From positions 159,574,004-159,638,003 of the forward strand of contig NC_068911.1 in assembly GCF_023091745.1 (NCBI RefSeq): DNA of 64,000 nucleotides. Reading direction: 5' to 3'. This stretch comes from Budorcas taxicolor (taxonomy: Eukaryota > Chordata > Mammalia > Artiodactyla > Bovidae). Below the pieces are notes generated by a model. It was not told where the DNA came from. It made no database searches and worked only from the letters and a program-made list of their open reading frames with translations. This document shows positions 22,901 to 33,569 of this stretch, one piece after another. Each line of letters begins with the position of its first letter. Position 1 is the first letter of the stretch. The translations under genes were made by a program, and so were the position numbers.

Positions 22901-24029
22901 AGCCAAACCCACTGTCTAAAAGTTTTTCTCTTGTATTTAAACACCTTGAAACTCCCTGCCAACTTGTTAAGTGCAACATAGTTGAAATACCTGGTTAGAA
23001 CATCATTTTCTCCTTTACTAAGAAAACAGGAGTAAAAATATTGTAAGTTGCTGGGCTGTTGTCATGCACTAAAATGTAGCCAGAAAGAAACTCTTCCTCA
23101 TCCAACTATGGCTGGAAAAAAAAAAAAAACTATAGTAATGACTTTTCTTCAATGGAAATCATTGTTTGAGATCTTACACTGTAGACTCAACTAGAAAAAT
23201 TCATATAAATAAATTCTTCCACTTGAAGAAATGTGTCACACAGCATATTTCTCTTTCACTTAACATAAACAGCTGTGACTGAAAACAAAAAAACCTTCAG
23301 CATAATAAAGAAAATTTATAAGAGACAGTAAATGTAAGGAAGGTATAAACATAATTCATTATAATTATTATAATTCCTGTCACCTAAGGAAAACTACTAT
23401 TTAGCTATGGTTCTGATTTTACTATTTACTTAAAATTTTTGAACTTTTAATATTCTATATCTAATGTCAAAGATGTTTAAGTAGCGAAGAAGATAATGCT
23501 TTAATAGATTTAATATTAACATCTTCCCCATTCTGAAAAATCTGTAATAAGATAAAATGTTAACCAACTTTTTAAACCTTCTTGGTATTTTAACCCCTTT
23601 CCCATCCTCCCAATTCATTGTGTATGGGGAGAAGTATGATAATTTAAAAGCAGGAAAAAAAAAAAACAAAAAAACCTCTGGCTTCTTGAGTTTGTTTTCC
23701 AAATGCCTAAGTCCTTAAGGAAATGGCACAGGTAAAGTATTTAGAAAAATTGGTGGGGGCATAGGGGAACTCCTTTCAGAGGAGAAGATTACCTTTGATT
23801 GGGATTAGAAAAAGAAAGAAGGTGGAAGGGATGTGAGAGCAGAGAGGTTGGTGGAGAGCTCTTTACCTTGCAGGATGCTGAACATGGCACCGGTGATATT
23901 TCTCTATATCCTGTCTTCCCAGGTTTGTTAATTTCTTTTTCACACAGTTATATTCAATTGTGTACTATTAACCATGACCACAGTTCATTTCTTCGGCTAC
24001 CCCACTGATGCTCATGCAATTAATTCACA
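19939..24029. other. Sparse region, mostly unassigned
   Basis: A possible L2/MIR 3' tail lies at about 20068-20100 (GCTGGCATGTAGCAGG and CTCACTAAATATGAG), and a small CAAA repeat at 20674-20694. A minus-strand donor consensus AAA|GTAAGTAAG sits near 20796, with a 15-codon open stretch upstream (EHFDRLQYKFRRNLK), but I do not call an exon. A runs lie at 23114-23127 and 23657-23668. Nothing else was recognised. Confidence 0.45.
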
Positions 24030-24452
24030 GTCACGTACGGATATGAGAGTTGGACCATAAAGAAGGCTGAGCACCGAAGAATTGATGCTTCTGAAGTGTG
24101 GCGCTGGAGAAGACTCTCGAGAGTCCCGTGGACAGCAAACAGATCAAACCAGTCAACTCTAAAGGAAACCAACCCTGAATATTCATTGGAAGGACTGAAG
24201 CTGAAGCTCCAATACTTTGGCCACCTGATGCAAAAGAGCCGACTCATTGGAAAAGACTCTGATGCTGGGAAAGATTAAGGCCAGAAGGACAAGGGGACAA
24301 CAGAGGATGAGATGGTTTAATGCCATCACTGACTCAATGGACATGAGTTAGAGCAAACTCCAGGAGATGGTAAAGGGCAGGGAATCCTGGTGTGCTTCCA
24401 TGGGGTCACATGGGGTCACAAAGAGTGGGACACAACTGAACAACAACACATG
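24030..24452 (+). mobile_element. BovB LINE 3' end (5'-truncated)
   Basis: Begins near GTCACGTACGGATATGAGAG and runs through the C-terminal ORF and tail. A 10-base unit CATGGGGTCA is duplicated in tandem at 24399-24418. Frameshifts disrupt the reading frame. Confidence 0.92.
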
Positions 24453-26440
24453 GCCAATTTAAAGCTGACCAAGCCTTCTAGAATGCTTCTGTATAATAAA
24501 ACACCTTAGAAAACACTGCAAAATTACTGTTTTTAAGTGTACCTGAAACCTGAAAAACAGACCCAGTAGTTCTTTTTTAAACCATCAGCATCAAATACAT
24601 TTATAGTCCTGGTAGTGTACCATGTAGTCTCAGATGGATAAGAAAGAGCAGGGATCTATCTGATGGACTGTGTGAAAGCCCTTATGCAAGGAATTTCCTG
24701 GCTCAGAGTTTGGCCTGTATGTGCACTTGATGGTAGCATCTAAGGCGGAAGCAGAGTTACCAGCCCAGCTACCCAAGGAACAGAGAATTAAATCCAGACA
24801 GCTTCAAGTTTCGGCCAGGGGGACTGTCTCTCTGCTTTTCACAAGGTACCACTGGAAGTGTGCAAGCAACCTGAGACTTTGGGAAAAGACAGATCTAAGT
24901 AGTGAAAAAACATTCTCTTTTAAAGCCTCTGACCATAATCACCAAAAAGAAGAAAAAAAAAAAAAATCAAATAAGGATTGAACTCAAGAAGTCAAGTCGG
25001 AAGTAAGACCCAAGGTATTTGCTACTTTATGTTGAAAGGAGACAGCCATTTTAGCTAAAGAAAGGCAACCAACATCTTTCAAAATAGGCCAGAAGTGAGC
25101 TGGAAAGACTTGGTTTCATGGTCTTAAATGGCAAAGGGTAACCGACCGGCCAAGCCAGTGCTTTAATGGAGCTGCTTAAATAGCAGTTTTGCCCAGTGCG
25201 AGTCACATGGGGGAGGGCTGGTGAAAATAACACGGTTGCTGGCCAGCCCTTCCATGGCGCAGAGTTGCCAAGGAAAGAAATTCAGGGAGAGCTGCCAACA
25301 TGTGAGAGGCCATCTCACTCCAGCTTCCCTTTTGTCCCAGGGATAGACCTTCTGGCAGGGCTGGTGACTTCAGGAGACCACCAATGAAGACAGGCACACG
25401 TATTATGCACAGGAAAGAAGAGAGGGAGGGACCAAGACACTGCCCATCACGCCTGTGGGCTCCTGCTGTGGTCCAGCCGGCTGATGCTGTCAGTAGCGTG
25501 GATTTCTCCTTCCCCAGCAACACAGGGGCAGAAGACGAAGGGGCTGAAAACTTTTCAAGAAGGCTAGGGAGCTATGGAGAAGACGATTTAAACAACAACA
25601 ACATATGGTCTTCAACCATGAAAAGTACTCCATCAACGATCTACTAAGGAAATCTGAATAAATACTCAGAAATTTTTGAAGCCAAAGACTAATCACTTCA
25701 GTTACTAACCATATTTTCTTAAAGACGGAGCATGCTGATAAAGCCAAACGTAATTAAAACATAAAGCAAAGGGGGTGTCAACACCCTAATAGTCTCCCCC
25801 ACTAAATGTGAACCCAAATGCCTCAAATCTCTCTTCTGCCAAAATTCTAATCTATCCCCATGTAGTAATACATGAAAATCAAAGCAGAGGAAGTCAGAGA
25901 AACAATCCCTCTAACATTTCAAGTCAGATCACCTGTGCTGGGGGACAGGAAGTTTTCATTTTCACAGAGCTCAACTGAAATAAACCTGTTACTTGAAGAC
26001 ATGAAAATAATATGATCTCATCTTCCCTGCCTGAGGAAGAAGGTCATAAAAGTTGCTTTCTTCCGCTTTCATGGGAGCTCTTTCTGCAGTATATTCTCCC
26101 CAACAGGAATTACAATTGCACCTCTGAGGTTTATATTGTAATTTCATACCAGTTTTGTTTGTTTGTCTGTTTGTGTCATGTTCAAAAGTATGGGACATAG
26201 CTTTTATTTGGCTCTGATATAAGTCTGTAGACTTAAATGACAATCACTTCATTTACAATGTGGTGTAGAAAGAGTAAAAAAGTGTTTGCAAGACCACTTC
26301 TATTAATTAGGCAAAAAGAAAGCAGGTGAACCTCATCCCCTTGCCTTTTTTTTCTGTTAAACACTAAATAGACGTCACAGTCTATGCCCACTCCCTAGAG
26401 TCTTCTCATAAACTCAAAGAAAGCAAGCGCCTGAGCGTAC
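24453..26440. other. Unassigned sequence
   Basis: No repeat family was recognised. A-rich runs lie at 24949-24967. The ORF at 25384-25647 has no recognised domain. GTTTGTTTGTCTGTTTGTG is a small simple repeat at about 26157-26175. Confidence 0.45.
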
Positions 26441-26495
26441 CTTCGAGTAATTGTCCGGCTGCTCAGTTGTTCCTTATCAGCCATCATCAGCTTTT
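26441..26495 (-). CDS. Candidate 55-nt internal exon (unidentified)
   Basis: On the minus strand an acceptor CTGGGCTGTTACAG is followed by 55 bases and a donor CGAAG|GTACGC. One frame is open and reads KLMMADKEQLSSRTITRR, with two bases at the start and two left over at the end. Spliced to the candidate last exon at 18558, the leftover AG plus A keeps the frame and gives R-M-K-T-stop. The surroundings retain several CpGs, hinting at selection. A 55-base open frame is easily met by chance, and I did not recognise the protein. Confidence 0.28.
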
Positions 26496-26649
26496 CTGTA
26501 ACAGCCCAGGAACAAGAGTATAGAACAAGCATTCTCACAGACGGCCCTAGGTCTGCAGAGGGCTGAGGCAAGGATCATTAACGTCACTGACATCACTTTT
26601 GGCAGCCAGAGAAAAGGGAAAACCTGTGTTTAATCTATTTCCTACTCAC

Positions 26650-26796
26650 CACAAGTTTTAGTCGGAGTCCCCGATAATATGGGTTGCGGTTGACTTTATG
26701 GAAGAACTTGGTAATGCAAGAAAAATGTACTGAATTGAACAAGCATCTTTCAAAGGAACCACGAGGTACCACAGCCATGTGGCCCTGATCTCCCTC
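26650..26796 (-). CDS. Candidate 147-nt internal exon (unidentified)
   Basis: The minus strand reads 49 open codons with phase 0 at both ends, between acceptor ...CACCTACAG and donor CTTGTG|GTGAGTAGG. The peptide starts EGDQGHMAVVPRGSFERC and ends NPYYRGLRLKLV. The donor is good; the pyrimidine tract before the acceptor is weak. Its phase 0 end does not match the candidate exon at 26441-26495, so both cannot be neighbours in one transcript as drawn. The plus strand also offers splice-like signals here. It may be conserved non-coding DNA. Confidence 0.22.
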
Positions 26797-27037
26797 CTGT
26801 AGGTGTTTTGGTCATTAAACTGGCCTAACAGAGAACAGGGCCATTGCCAGCTGGTCCTAGGAAGGTCAAACTCAGTAGAGGACTTTCCCTACTACACTCA
26901 TCTGATTAACATCTCCTGAAACACATCATTGTAAATCACAAGTAAAAAGGATTTAGCCTTTGTCTTCCTTCTTTTTGCTTTGAGTTTATCAAGGGGAAGT
27001 GTTAGGGAGAATTCATCTGGGATTTTTGGCAGTTAAG

Positions 27038-27258
27038 TATGCGTGAGCATGCTCAGTTACTCAGTCATGTCGGACTCTCTGTGACCCCAGGGACTGGAGC
27101 CCGCCAGATCCCTCTGCCCGTGGGATCTCCCACGCAAGAATACTGGAGTGGGTTGCATTTCCTTCTCCAGGGGATCTTCCCAACACAGGGACGGAACTCG
27201 CCTCTCCTGCACCTCCTTCATTGGCAGGCAGATTCGTTACTACTGCACCATGTAGTTA
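27038..27258 (-). mobile_element. Bov-tA SINE
   Basis: From the left, the Bov-A end (GCTCAGTTACTCAGTCATGT) then CAAGAATACTGGAGTGGGTT, and the tRNA-derived head at the right (GGAACTCGCCTCTCCTGCA to TACTACTGCACCATG), all in minus orientation. Confidence 0.9.
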
Positions 27259-27554
27259 AGTGAGCTATTTTTCTTTTTTGCCTTAAGCAGCCTAAATAAT
27301 GAAAAAACACTCTCTGAAACCAACTGTTTCCCTTGAGCTGCCGCTACCTGAGTGATATGTGAATACCCTGTAAGCAATCTTGAGTTCTAAAATGTAGTTT
27401 AGGATACTCCATCCAGAAAGGTTATTTTGAGAATGAAGATAGAGCCATTACACGTTTGTTGCATTTATTTAAAGACTGATCAATTTTAACTCAGGACTTA
27501 TTTCCAAGTTAAACTTGAAAAAGATTTAAAAAAAAAACCTCAGATTGTACATTC

Positions 27555-27925
27555 TCTCTTCTGCTTCTCTTCCCTCCATAATTTTGGGCAAGTTATGAAC
27601 TCTTGTAAACCTCTGTGTTGTCACCCATAACATAGGCTAACAGTGCCCATTCCATAGGGTCATCTCTTGAGGTTCAACAAGATAATACATGAAAAGTTCT
27701 CATCACTGTGCCTCACTTCACTTTGACTTTTCACTTTCATGCATTGGAGAAGGAAATGGCAACCCACTCCAGTGTTCTTGCCTGGAGAATCCCAGGGACA
27801 GGGGAGCCTGGTGTGCTGCCTTCTATGGGGTCACACAGAGTCGGACATGACTGAAGTGACTTCGCAGCAGTAGCAGCATAATAAGCCCTCAGACATTAAC
27901 TCTTACTGGTGCTATTCTCATGAAG
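27555..27925 (+). mobile_element. MIR SINE split by a BOV-A2 monomer
   Basis: Plus-strand MIR: TTTTGGGCAAGTTATGAACT, AACATAGGCTAACAGTG, GGTCATCTCTTGAGGTTC, TCACTGTGCC, then after the SINE at 27715-27878 the tail ATAAGCCCTCAGACATTAAC. The two halves join in register. Confidence 0.7.
27715..27878 (+). mobile_element. BOV-A2 SINE, second monomer with linker
   Basis: The linker CACTTTGACTTTTCACTTTC leads into one Bov-A monomer (GGAGAAGGAAATGGCAACCC) and a CAGCAGTAGCAGCA tail. The first monomer is missing, as expected for 5' truncation. Confidence 0.9.
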
Positions 27926-29311
27926 AACTAGAAATCCTTGGATCTCATATCCCCTCCTGATAACCTGAACACAGAGCAGCCAAAAATGTTCTGGTGGGAG
28001 AGGGAAGCAACAGGGAAGCCACAGACCAGATGGCAGCCAAGAACCAAACCTGAAGTCAAGATTAGGAGGTGTCTTGGGAAGACAGAAAAGTTACTTCAGA
28101 GAGAAGGTGGGTATGGCAGAAAGGCCAGAACAAAACATAAAAGTAGTAGTAGTAAAACGCAAAATAGGACCTTGTGAGATGAAGTCCTGGATCTTTAGAC
28201 AAAAAGTCTTGTCTTCAGACAAGACGAAGACCTGCTTACCTACTGAACACAAAGGGAAGAGCTCCACTGAACACTGGGATAAGCAGCACCAACAGGTCTT
28301 TGAGCAGCTCTTCAGTGGATGCCATCTCCAGAAATGTCACAGAAAGGCCACTTCTGCTGCTTGCCAGGAAGAAATTAGAAGCTTGAAGATCCCCACCCTA
28401 TCTAAGTCAGCTAAAGAAAAGATTTATACATGAAAGAATTTACAAAGAGTTCTCATGAAGAGGCTTAAATGGATGTTCACTGGGACTCTTAGGCACTCTC
28501 TCCAGGTGCTAAAGCATGTTTCTAATTGTTGGGGAAGGGAATGAGTGGCTGTTGAATCCGAATTCTTTTCCCCAGTCTCTCAACTGAACAGGAGAGTGAG
28601 GCCAGTGCTGCTTCGGGAACTTGACGGAAAACCAATTGCTGCCAGGTGCACATGTCTAATTGCTGGCAGCTGGAAAAGGAAGGGACGATATCAGAAAGAT
28701 GATCTGGACTAATTGATAATGGACACATCAGTCGCATCTCTAAGGTCTTTGAAGCAGTGATGCAGACTTCTAACCAACTGCAAACACCTCTTTATTGTCT
28801 TGGATAAGGGGGCAAAACTCATCCAGTGGAAAAGAGGGGCTGACCTTTCATGCACTGACCCCAAGGCTCCTGGTCCTCCACTTTCATCTTTGAAGTCTCA
28901 CCACCACTGTGCCCATTCTTCCCTCTTTTCTTTCATTATCAGACATCTCAGCCTTGTCATTTTTGACTTGGAAAATGATATTTGCTGAAAATTCCCTACC
29001 AGCATGCTGAATTAAGTGCTTCATGCCAGTTCAGGGCTGAACTAGAAGCGTTCTGAAGACAGTTGGGCCAAGTTCTTAATGAAGATGTAGTGACAACTCT
29101 TAAGGAATCCTTATGAAGAATATTTATTGGGGGCTCTGAGGTAGTCACAGTCCCAAAGGAAATAAATGGGGTCTGTGAAGGTGATCCCCAGGCCCACTGG
29201 AGTACCAGGCAAAAGTCACCTGGACTTTAGCTAAAAGGTACTGGTGGGGCTAAGCCCACTTCTCACGCCTGAGACCTTCTAGCCTCCATGTATTCCATGA
29301 AGTCTCTAGAG
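27926..29311. other. Unassigned sequence
   Basis: No repeat was recognised. The ORFs at 27938-28177 and 28074-28433 are lysine-rich, overlap each other in different frames, and have no recognised domain or splice context. Confidence 0.45.
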
Positions 29312-29450
29312 CAATAATTCTCAATTTGAATGGGCAGGGATAATTGCCCCCCTCAAGGGACACTTAACAATGCCCAGAAACACTTTTGGTTGTCACAGGT
29401 GGAGTTTAAGTAAGAGAGAAGCTTATTGATATTTAGTAAGTAGATACTAG

Positions 29451-29646
29451 AAGTGAAAAGTGTTAGTCACTCAGTTGTGTCCCAGTCTTTGCAATCCTAT
29501 GGACTGTAGCCTGCCAGGCTCCTCTGTCCATGGAATTTTCCAGACAAGAATATTGGAGGGGCTACCCACTCGCTTCTCCAGGGATCAAACCCCAATTTCC
29601 CACACTGTGGGCAGATTCTTTATCATCTCAGCCACCAGGGAAGCCC
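29451..29646 (-). mobile_element. Bov-tA SINE, first insertion in MER20
   Basis: GAAGTGAAAAGTGTTAGTCA at the left is the Bov-A end in minus orientation. TCAGCCACCAGGGAAGCCC at the right is the reversed tRNA head. It is complete or nearly so; no clear TSD remains. Confidence 0.92.
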
Positions 29647-29707
29647 AAATGGAGACCAGGAATATACCAAGTATCCTAAAGTGCACAGGCCACCTGCGAC
29701 AAAGAAT

Positions 29708-29919
29708 TGTTGTTATTGTTGTTTAGTCACTCAGCGCGTCTGACTCTTTGCAACTGTGGTCCACCAGGCTCCTCTGTCCATGGGATTCTCCAGGCAAGAA
29801 CACTGGAGTGAGTTGCCATTTCCTTCTCCAGGAGATCCTCCCAACCCAGGGATCAAACCTGCATCTCTTGCCATTGGCAGGCTGGTTCTTTACCACTGAG
29901 TCACCTGGGAAGCCCATAG
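29708..29919 (-). mobile_element. Bov-tA SINE, second insertion in MER20, with TSD
   Basis: Minus-strand Bov-tA from TGTTGTTATTGTTGTTTAGT to GAGTCACCTGGGAAGCCC. It is flanked by CAAAGAAT at 29700-29707 and 29920-29927, a clean 8-bp target-site duplication inside MER20 sequence. Confidence 0.93.
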
Positions 29920-29971
29920 CAAAGAATCACCTGGCTCCAAATGTCAGTTGAGCTGAGTCTGAGGAAACCTG

Positions 29972-31810
29972 TTAGGGAAGAATTGGAGGGAAGAAGTCCT
30001 CTTGGTTCTAAGGCTTTATTTCTGATTGTCACACCATGACCTGAGTCCCAAGGGCGCCTCCCAATTTATCACTGATGGGAAGTTACCTCTACTGTGTCCT
30101 GCAGCCTCATGACCTAGAAGACATCTAGTTAATCTGATTAACCAGCCCTACCCCATGTTTGCCTCTGTCCCTGCTCCAAAGGAAAACAGGAATCTTCTGG
30201 ATGAAATGAACAAAGGTGACTGAAGAGGGGAGATAAGCAGGATTGCTGAGGCCAAAGCAACAGATCTAGGGAAAGACTATCACGGTGTGATGATGCTCCT
30301 CTTGTTCTGACCCACAGGAGAGAGATCAACCCCACAAGGATATGCATCTGAACACTCCCAGTCTGTATCTCCGCCCAGCTGAGCCAGGACCTTCTGTCTG
30401 GTCTTGAATGAGTCATTTGATCTCATTTTGCCTCCATAGTACAATGAAGTGGAGAAAACACCTCGTTTTCACAATCACTTGCAAAGCTCCACTAGATAAC
30501 AAGAGAAGGACATTGTGAAGCAGAAGACAGTTTCCTTATGTGGCTTGTGACTATTAGTCCTGCTCATTGCCCTTCAAATATCTGGGAGGGGAAAAAAAAA
30601 TTAAGGATTAGGTCCCCTCTATTCCAGAGTTAGTCAACTTTTAAATTAAAGCCACTAACTTTGCTCTCTGAGGGGAGACTCCTAAGTCACAAAACTGTTT
30701 CCCACACGTTGTTCTCACTTTATGAAATAAATATCCACCTTGGAAGATGATTTATTACCAAAAAAAAAAAAAAAATAGTCAAAGTACAAGACTGAGATAG
30801 AAACAGCAACTGGAATTTCTAAATATAAGATGTGTTCCCAGGAAGACACTTTTAGGTCTGTTTTCCCTCAACTTGAAGAAAAATAACAGAGGAGGTGGAG
30901 GAAGGGGGCAGGGCACATGTACCATCATCTGTAAGAGAATTCAGGTTCAAAATTCTAAAATCTAAACCATGAGCAGAAAGAACAAATTGATTTCCAGGTA
31001 GTTAAACACAGATTTTTTTCTGATAAAACTTCGTGATAGTAATAAGAACAGATCCTCTTTTCAACACTGGCCCCAGAAGCTGCTAAGGTCCTAAGATACA
31101 CAAAGAAAACAATAGCTTCTATTCTTTCTTGACTGTAGTCTGAGCTGCTGACAAAATGCCTTCAAAATATAACCGAACCACACAATTTCACCATTACTCT
31201 CCACCAGCGACAGGCTATAATTAACACTTAATTAACAGCTCTATGATGAGCTCTGCTGAATTCTGCTCAAAAATTGCCTTACATTTTTTTCCATAAAACC
31301 AAGTCACCAGTGGACAATGGCCTACCTGTTTACTTGGCGTCTCCACGCTTTTCTTCCTCAAGAATCAGTTAAAGAAGAACGGGACTAGGTTGAGGTCCAG
31401 ACCAAGACAGATTCTTCAGAGATCCTCGTCTTCCAACTTTTAGCTCTCCTCACTCCCAACCATCAGCAATTCCTAACAGAGACCCTAACACAGCCACTGA
31501 CTTAACACACATCGTGTCTCCTTGGACCCTCCCTAGTGAACTTCCAGTAGAAATAAAAGCCCTTGCAGAGTCTTTCAACAGAGGTGCAAGCACTGGGAAC
31601 ACCCAGATCCTTGCTAAGTCCCATTCTACAAGAATTAGCTGGAGAAAGTCAATAGGAAAGTGGTTTGAGAATCACTGCACATTAGTAAATAAGCTGGGAC
31701 CCTTCTCCATGGTGGCCTTCTGCCCCTGCCTTTGGCCATTCATTCAGTGATTTATTAGCACTTGTTCCAGAGACAGAGCCAGGAAATATAAGAAAAACTC
31801 AACAAAAAGT
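29972..31810. other. Mostly unassigned; short MIR-like tract
   Basis: Bases 30400-30453 resemble the MIR central part on the plus strand (TGAATGAGTCATTTGATCTC and CATAGTACAATGAAGTGG). A runs lie at about 30592-30600 and 30760-30775. Nothing else was recognised. Confidence 0.45.
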
Positions 31811-32183
31811 AAACTCATACAATATCACTTTTATGTAGTGAACTCATACAATATCACTTATACGTGGAATCTAAAATATGACACAAATGAACTTATTTAC
31901 ATAAGAGAAACAGGTTCATAGACTCAGAAAACCAACTCATGGTTACCAAAGGAGAAAGCAGAGGAGAGATAAATTAGGAGTTTGGGATTTGCAGATACAC
32001 ACTACTATATGTAAAACAGATCAACAGCAAGGTCCCACTGTATAGCACAGAGAACTATATTCAATATCCTGTAATAAACCATAATGGAAAAAAAATGAAA
32101 AAGAATATATCTATGAATCACTTTGTTGTACACCAGAAACTAACACAATATTATAAATCAACTATACCTCAATTTTTTTTAAA
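31811..32183 (+). mobile_element. L1 3' end with a 29-bp internal duplication
   Basis: ATACGTGGAATCTAAAATATGACAC..., TATAGCACAGAGAACTATAT, GTAATAAACCATAATGG, TCACTTTGTTGTACACCAG and AATCAACTATACCTCAAT are L1 3' UTR landmarks. At its left end the unit beginning AACTCATACAATATCACTT occurs twice in tandem (31812 and 31841). Confidence 0.9.
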
Positions 32184-32405
32184 GTCCACTCAGCAAGTTT
32201 TTCCCACCTGAGAGTTCTATCAAAGTGGTAAGGAGGATGTTACAATGACTAAGCAAAATACACATATGGATGACAATTATCCCAATTTTTGTTTTAGACA
32301 CTCCATTCCTATAGGCAACTTCCACTGCATGATCAAGTCACTGTATAAAGGTCTCTTGGATTAATAGGAATAGAACAGTCAAAGCAGTCCCAGGCCTGAT
32401 ATTAT

Positions 32406-32623
32406 GGGGACTTCCCCAATGGCTCAGCAGATAAAGAATCCACCTGCCCATGTAGGAGATGCAAGGGACATGAGTTCAATCCCTGGATGGGGAAGATCCC
32501 TTGGAGGAGGAAATGGCAACCCACTCCAGTATTCTTGCCTGGAAAATTCCATGGATAGAGGAGCCTGGCAGGCTACAGTCCAAAGGACTGCAAAGAGTCA
32601 GACACAACTGAACAACTGAGCAC
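32406..32623 (+). mobile_element. Bov-tA SINE, near full length
   Basis: GGGACTTCCCCAATGGCTCA head, GAGTTCAATCCCTGGATGGG B-box region, the Bov-A body, and the GTCAGACACAACTGAACAAC end. Confidence 0.93.
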
Positions 32624-33147
32624 AGTGGTATCTTGACCGTGTGGTTAGTTAAGAGTTAAAATGATCACTAAATGAGTTGCCTCAGCTCACAAAACTGGTT
32701 AGTAGTAGCATGGAGGTAAGACGGAGTCTCTCCACCCACATTCTTTCTAACCATGAGTCACTGAACTCTCAATAGCCCAACTCTTAAGAAAAGCAAAATA
32801 GAAAAAGAAGATAGGATAGTATTCCATATATATATATGTGCAAAACAAACTCTGTGGCAGTCCAGTCACTCAGCTACAAGCAGGGGTTTCTTCAGATGAT
32901 GAACGCTAATACAGAGCAGAAAAAGACCTCCTCTAAAGCCTCTGAGACTATACATTTGTTGTAACTGAAGATTACACAGCAATTTAGTTTGAAATCTTTT
33001 AACATCATGGGTATGAATAGGAACTGAGATAGAAGAATACTTGCTAAAAATATTTCTGCTTTTGCAGTATCATGCCTGACTTTGGCCTCCACTGTTAAGG
33101 CATACTACAGAAAAATACAGAAAAAATAAATCACCGAGAAAATAAAG
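32624..33147. other. Unassigned sequence
   Basis: Nothing recognised except a short (TA)n at about 32827-32837. Confidence 0.5.
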
Positions 33148-33313
33148 CAGTGCTTGTCTCATTTTAATGTGCTTAGGGTCTCCTGATGATCTGGTTAACA
33201 ATAAAGATTCTGAATCTCTAGGTTGGGAGTGGGGCAGGCCCCAGATTCTGCATTCCTAACCAGCTCCTAGGTGATGCCAGGGCCACTGATGAGAGGACCA
33301 CACTTCAAGGAGC
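33148..33313 (+). mobile_element. MER5A hAT element
   Basis: CAGTGCTTGTCTCATTTTAA at the left, then GATTCTGAATCTCTAGGTTG, CCAGATTCTGCATTCCTAAC and CTCCTAGGTGATGCC, ending at GGACCACACTTCAAGG. This is the order of the MER5A consensus. Fossil, non-coding. Confidence 0.82.
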
Positions 33314-33336
33314 AAAGGAGTGGTGATAGTGGCATA

Positions 33337-33530
33337 ATTGTTAAGTTGCGTCTGACTGTTTTGAAACCCCATGGACTGTAGCCCGCCAGGTTCCTCTGTC
33401 CACGGGATTTCATAGGCAAGAATACTGGAGTGAGTTGCCATTTGCTTCTCCAGGGGATCTTCTCGACGTAGCAATCGAACCCACATCTTCTACACTGGCA
33501 AGTGGAGTCTTGACCACTGAGCCATCAAGG
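33337..33530 (-). mobile_element. Bov-tA SINE
   Basis: Minus-strand Bov-tA: TTGTTAAGTTGCGTCTGACT at the left; GATCTTCTCGACGTAGCAAT and CCACTGAGCCATCAAGG (reversed tRNA head) at the right. It sits just after the MER5A. Confidence 0.9.
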
Positions 33531-33569
33531 ATTACACACTGAATCAAAATATGCTTCCACTTTCCCTGT

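Larger units (their letters stand above)
29312..29971 (+). mobile_element. MER20 hAT element split by two SINEs
   Basis: Three MER20 pieces in register: 29312-29450 (AATTGCCCCCCTCAAGGGAC, TTTTGGTTGTCACAGGTGG), 29647-29707 (CCTAAAGTGCACAGGCC, GACAAAGAAT) and 29920-29971 (ATGTCAGTTGAGCTGAGTCT). The TCTCTAGAG just before 29312 resembles the NTCTAGAN target preferred by hAT elements. No transposase. Confidence 0.82.

Noticed and set aside
28074..28433. 119-codon lysine-rich ORF
   Set aside because: It overlaps another ORF of similar length in a second frame; no domain, poly-A tail or splice signals to suggest a processed pseudogene.
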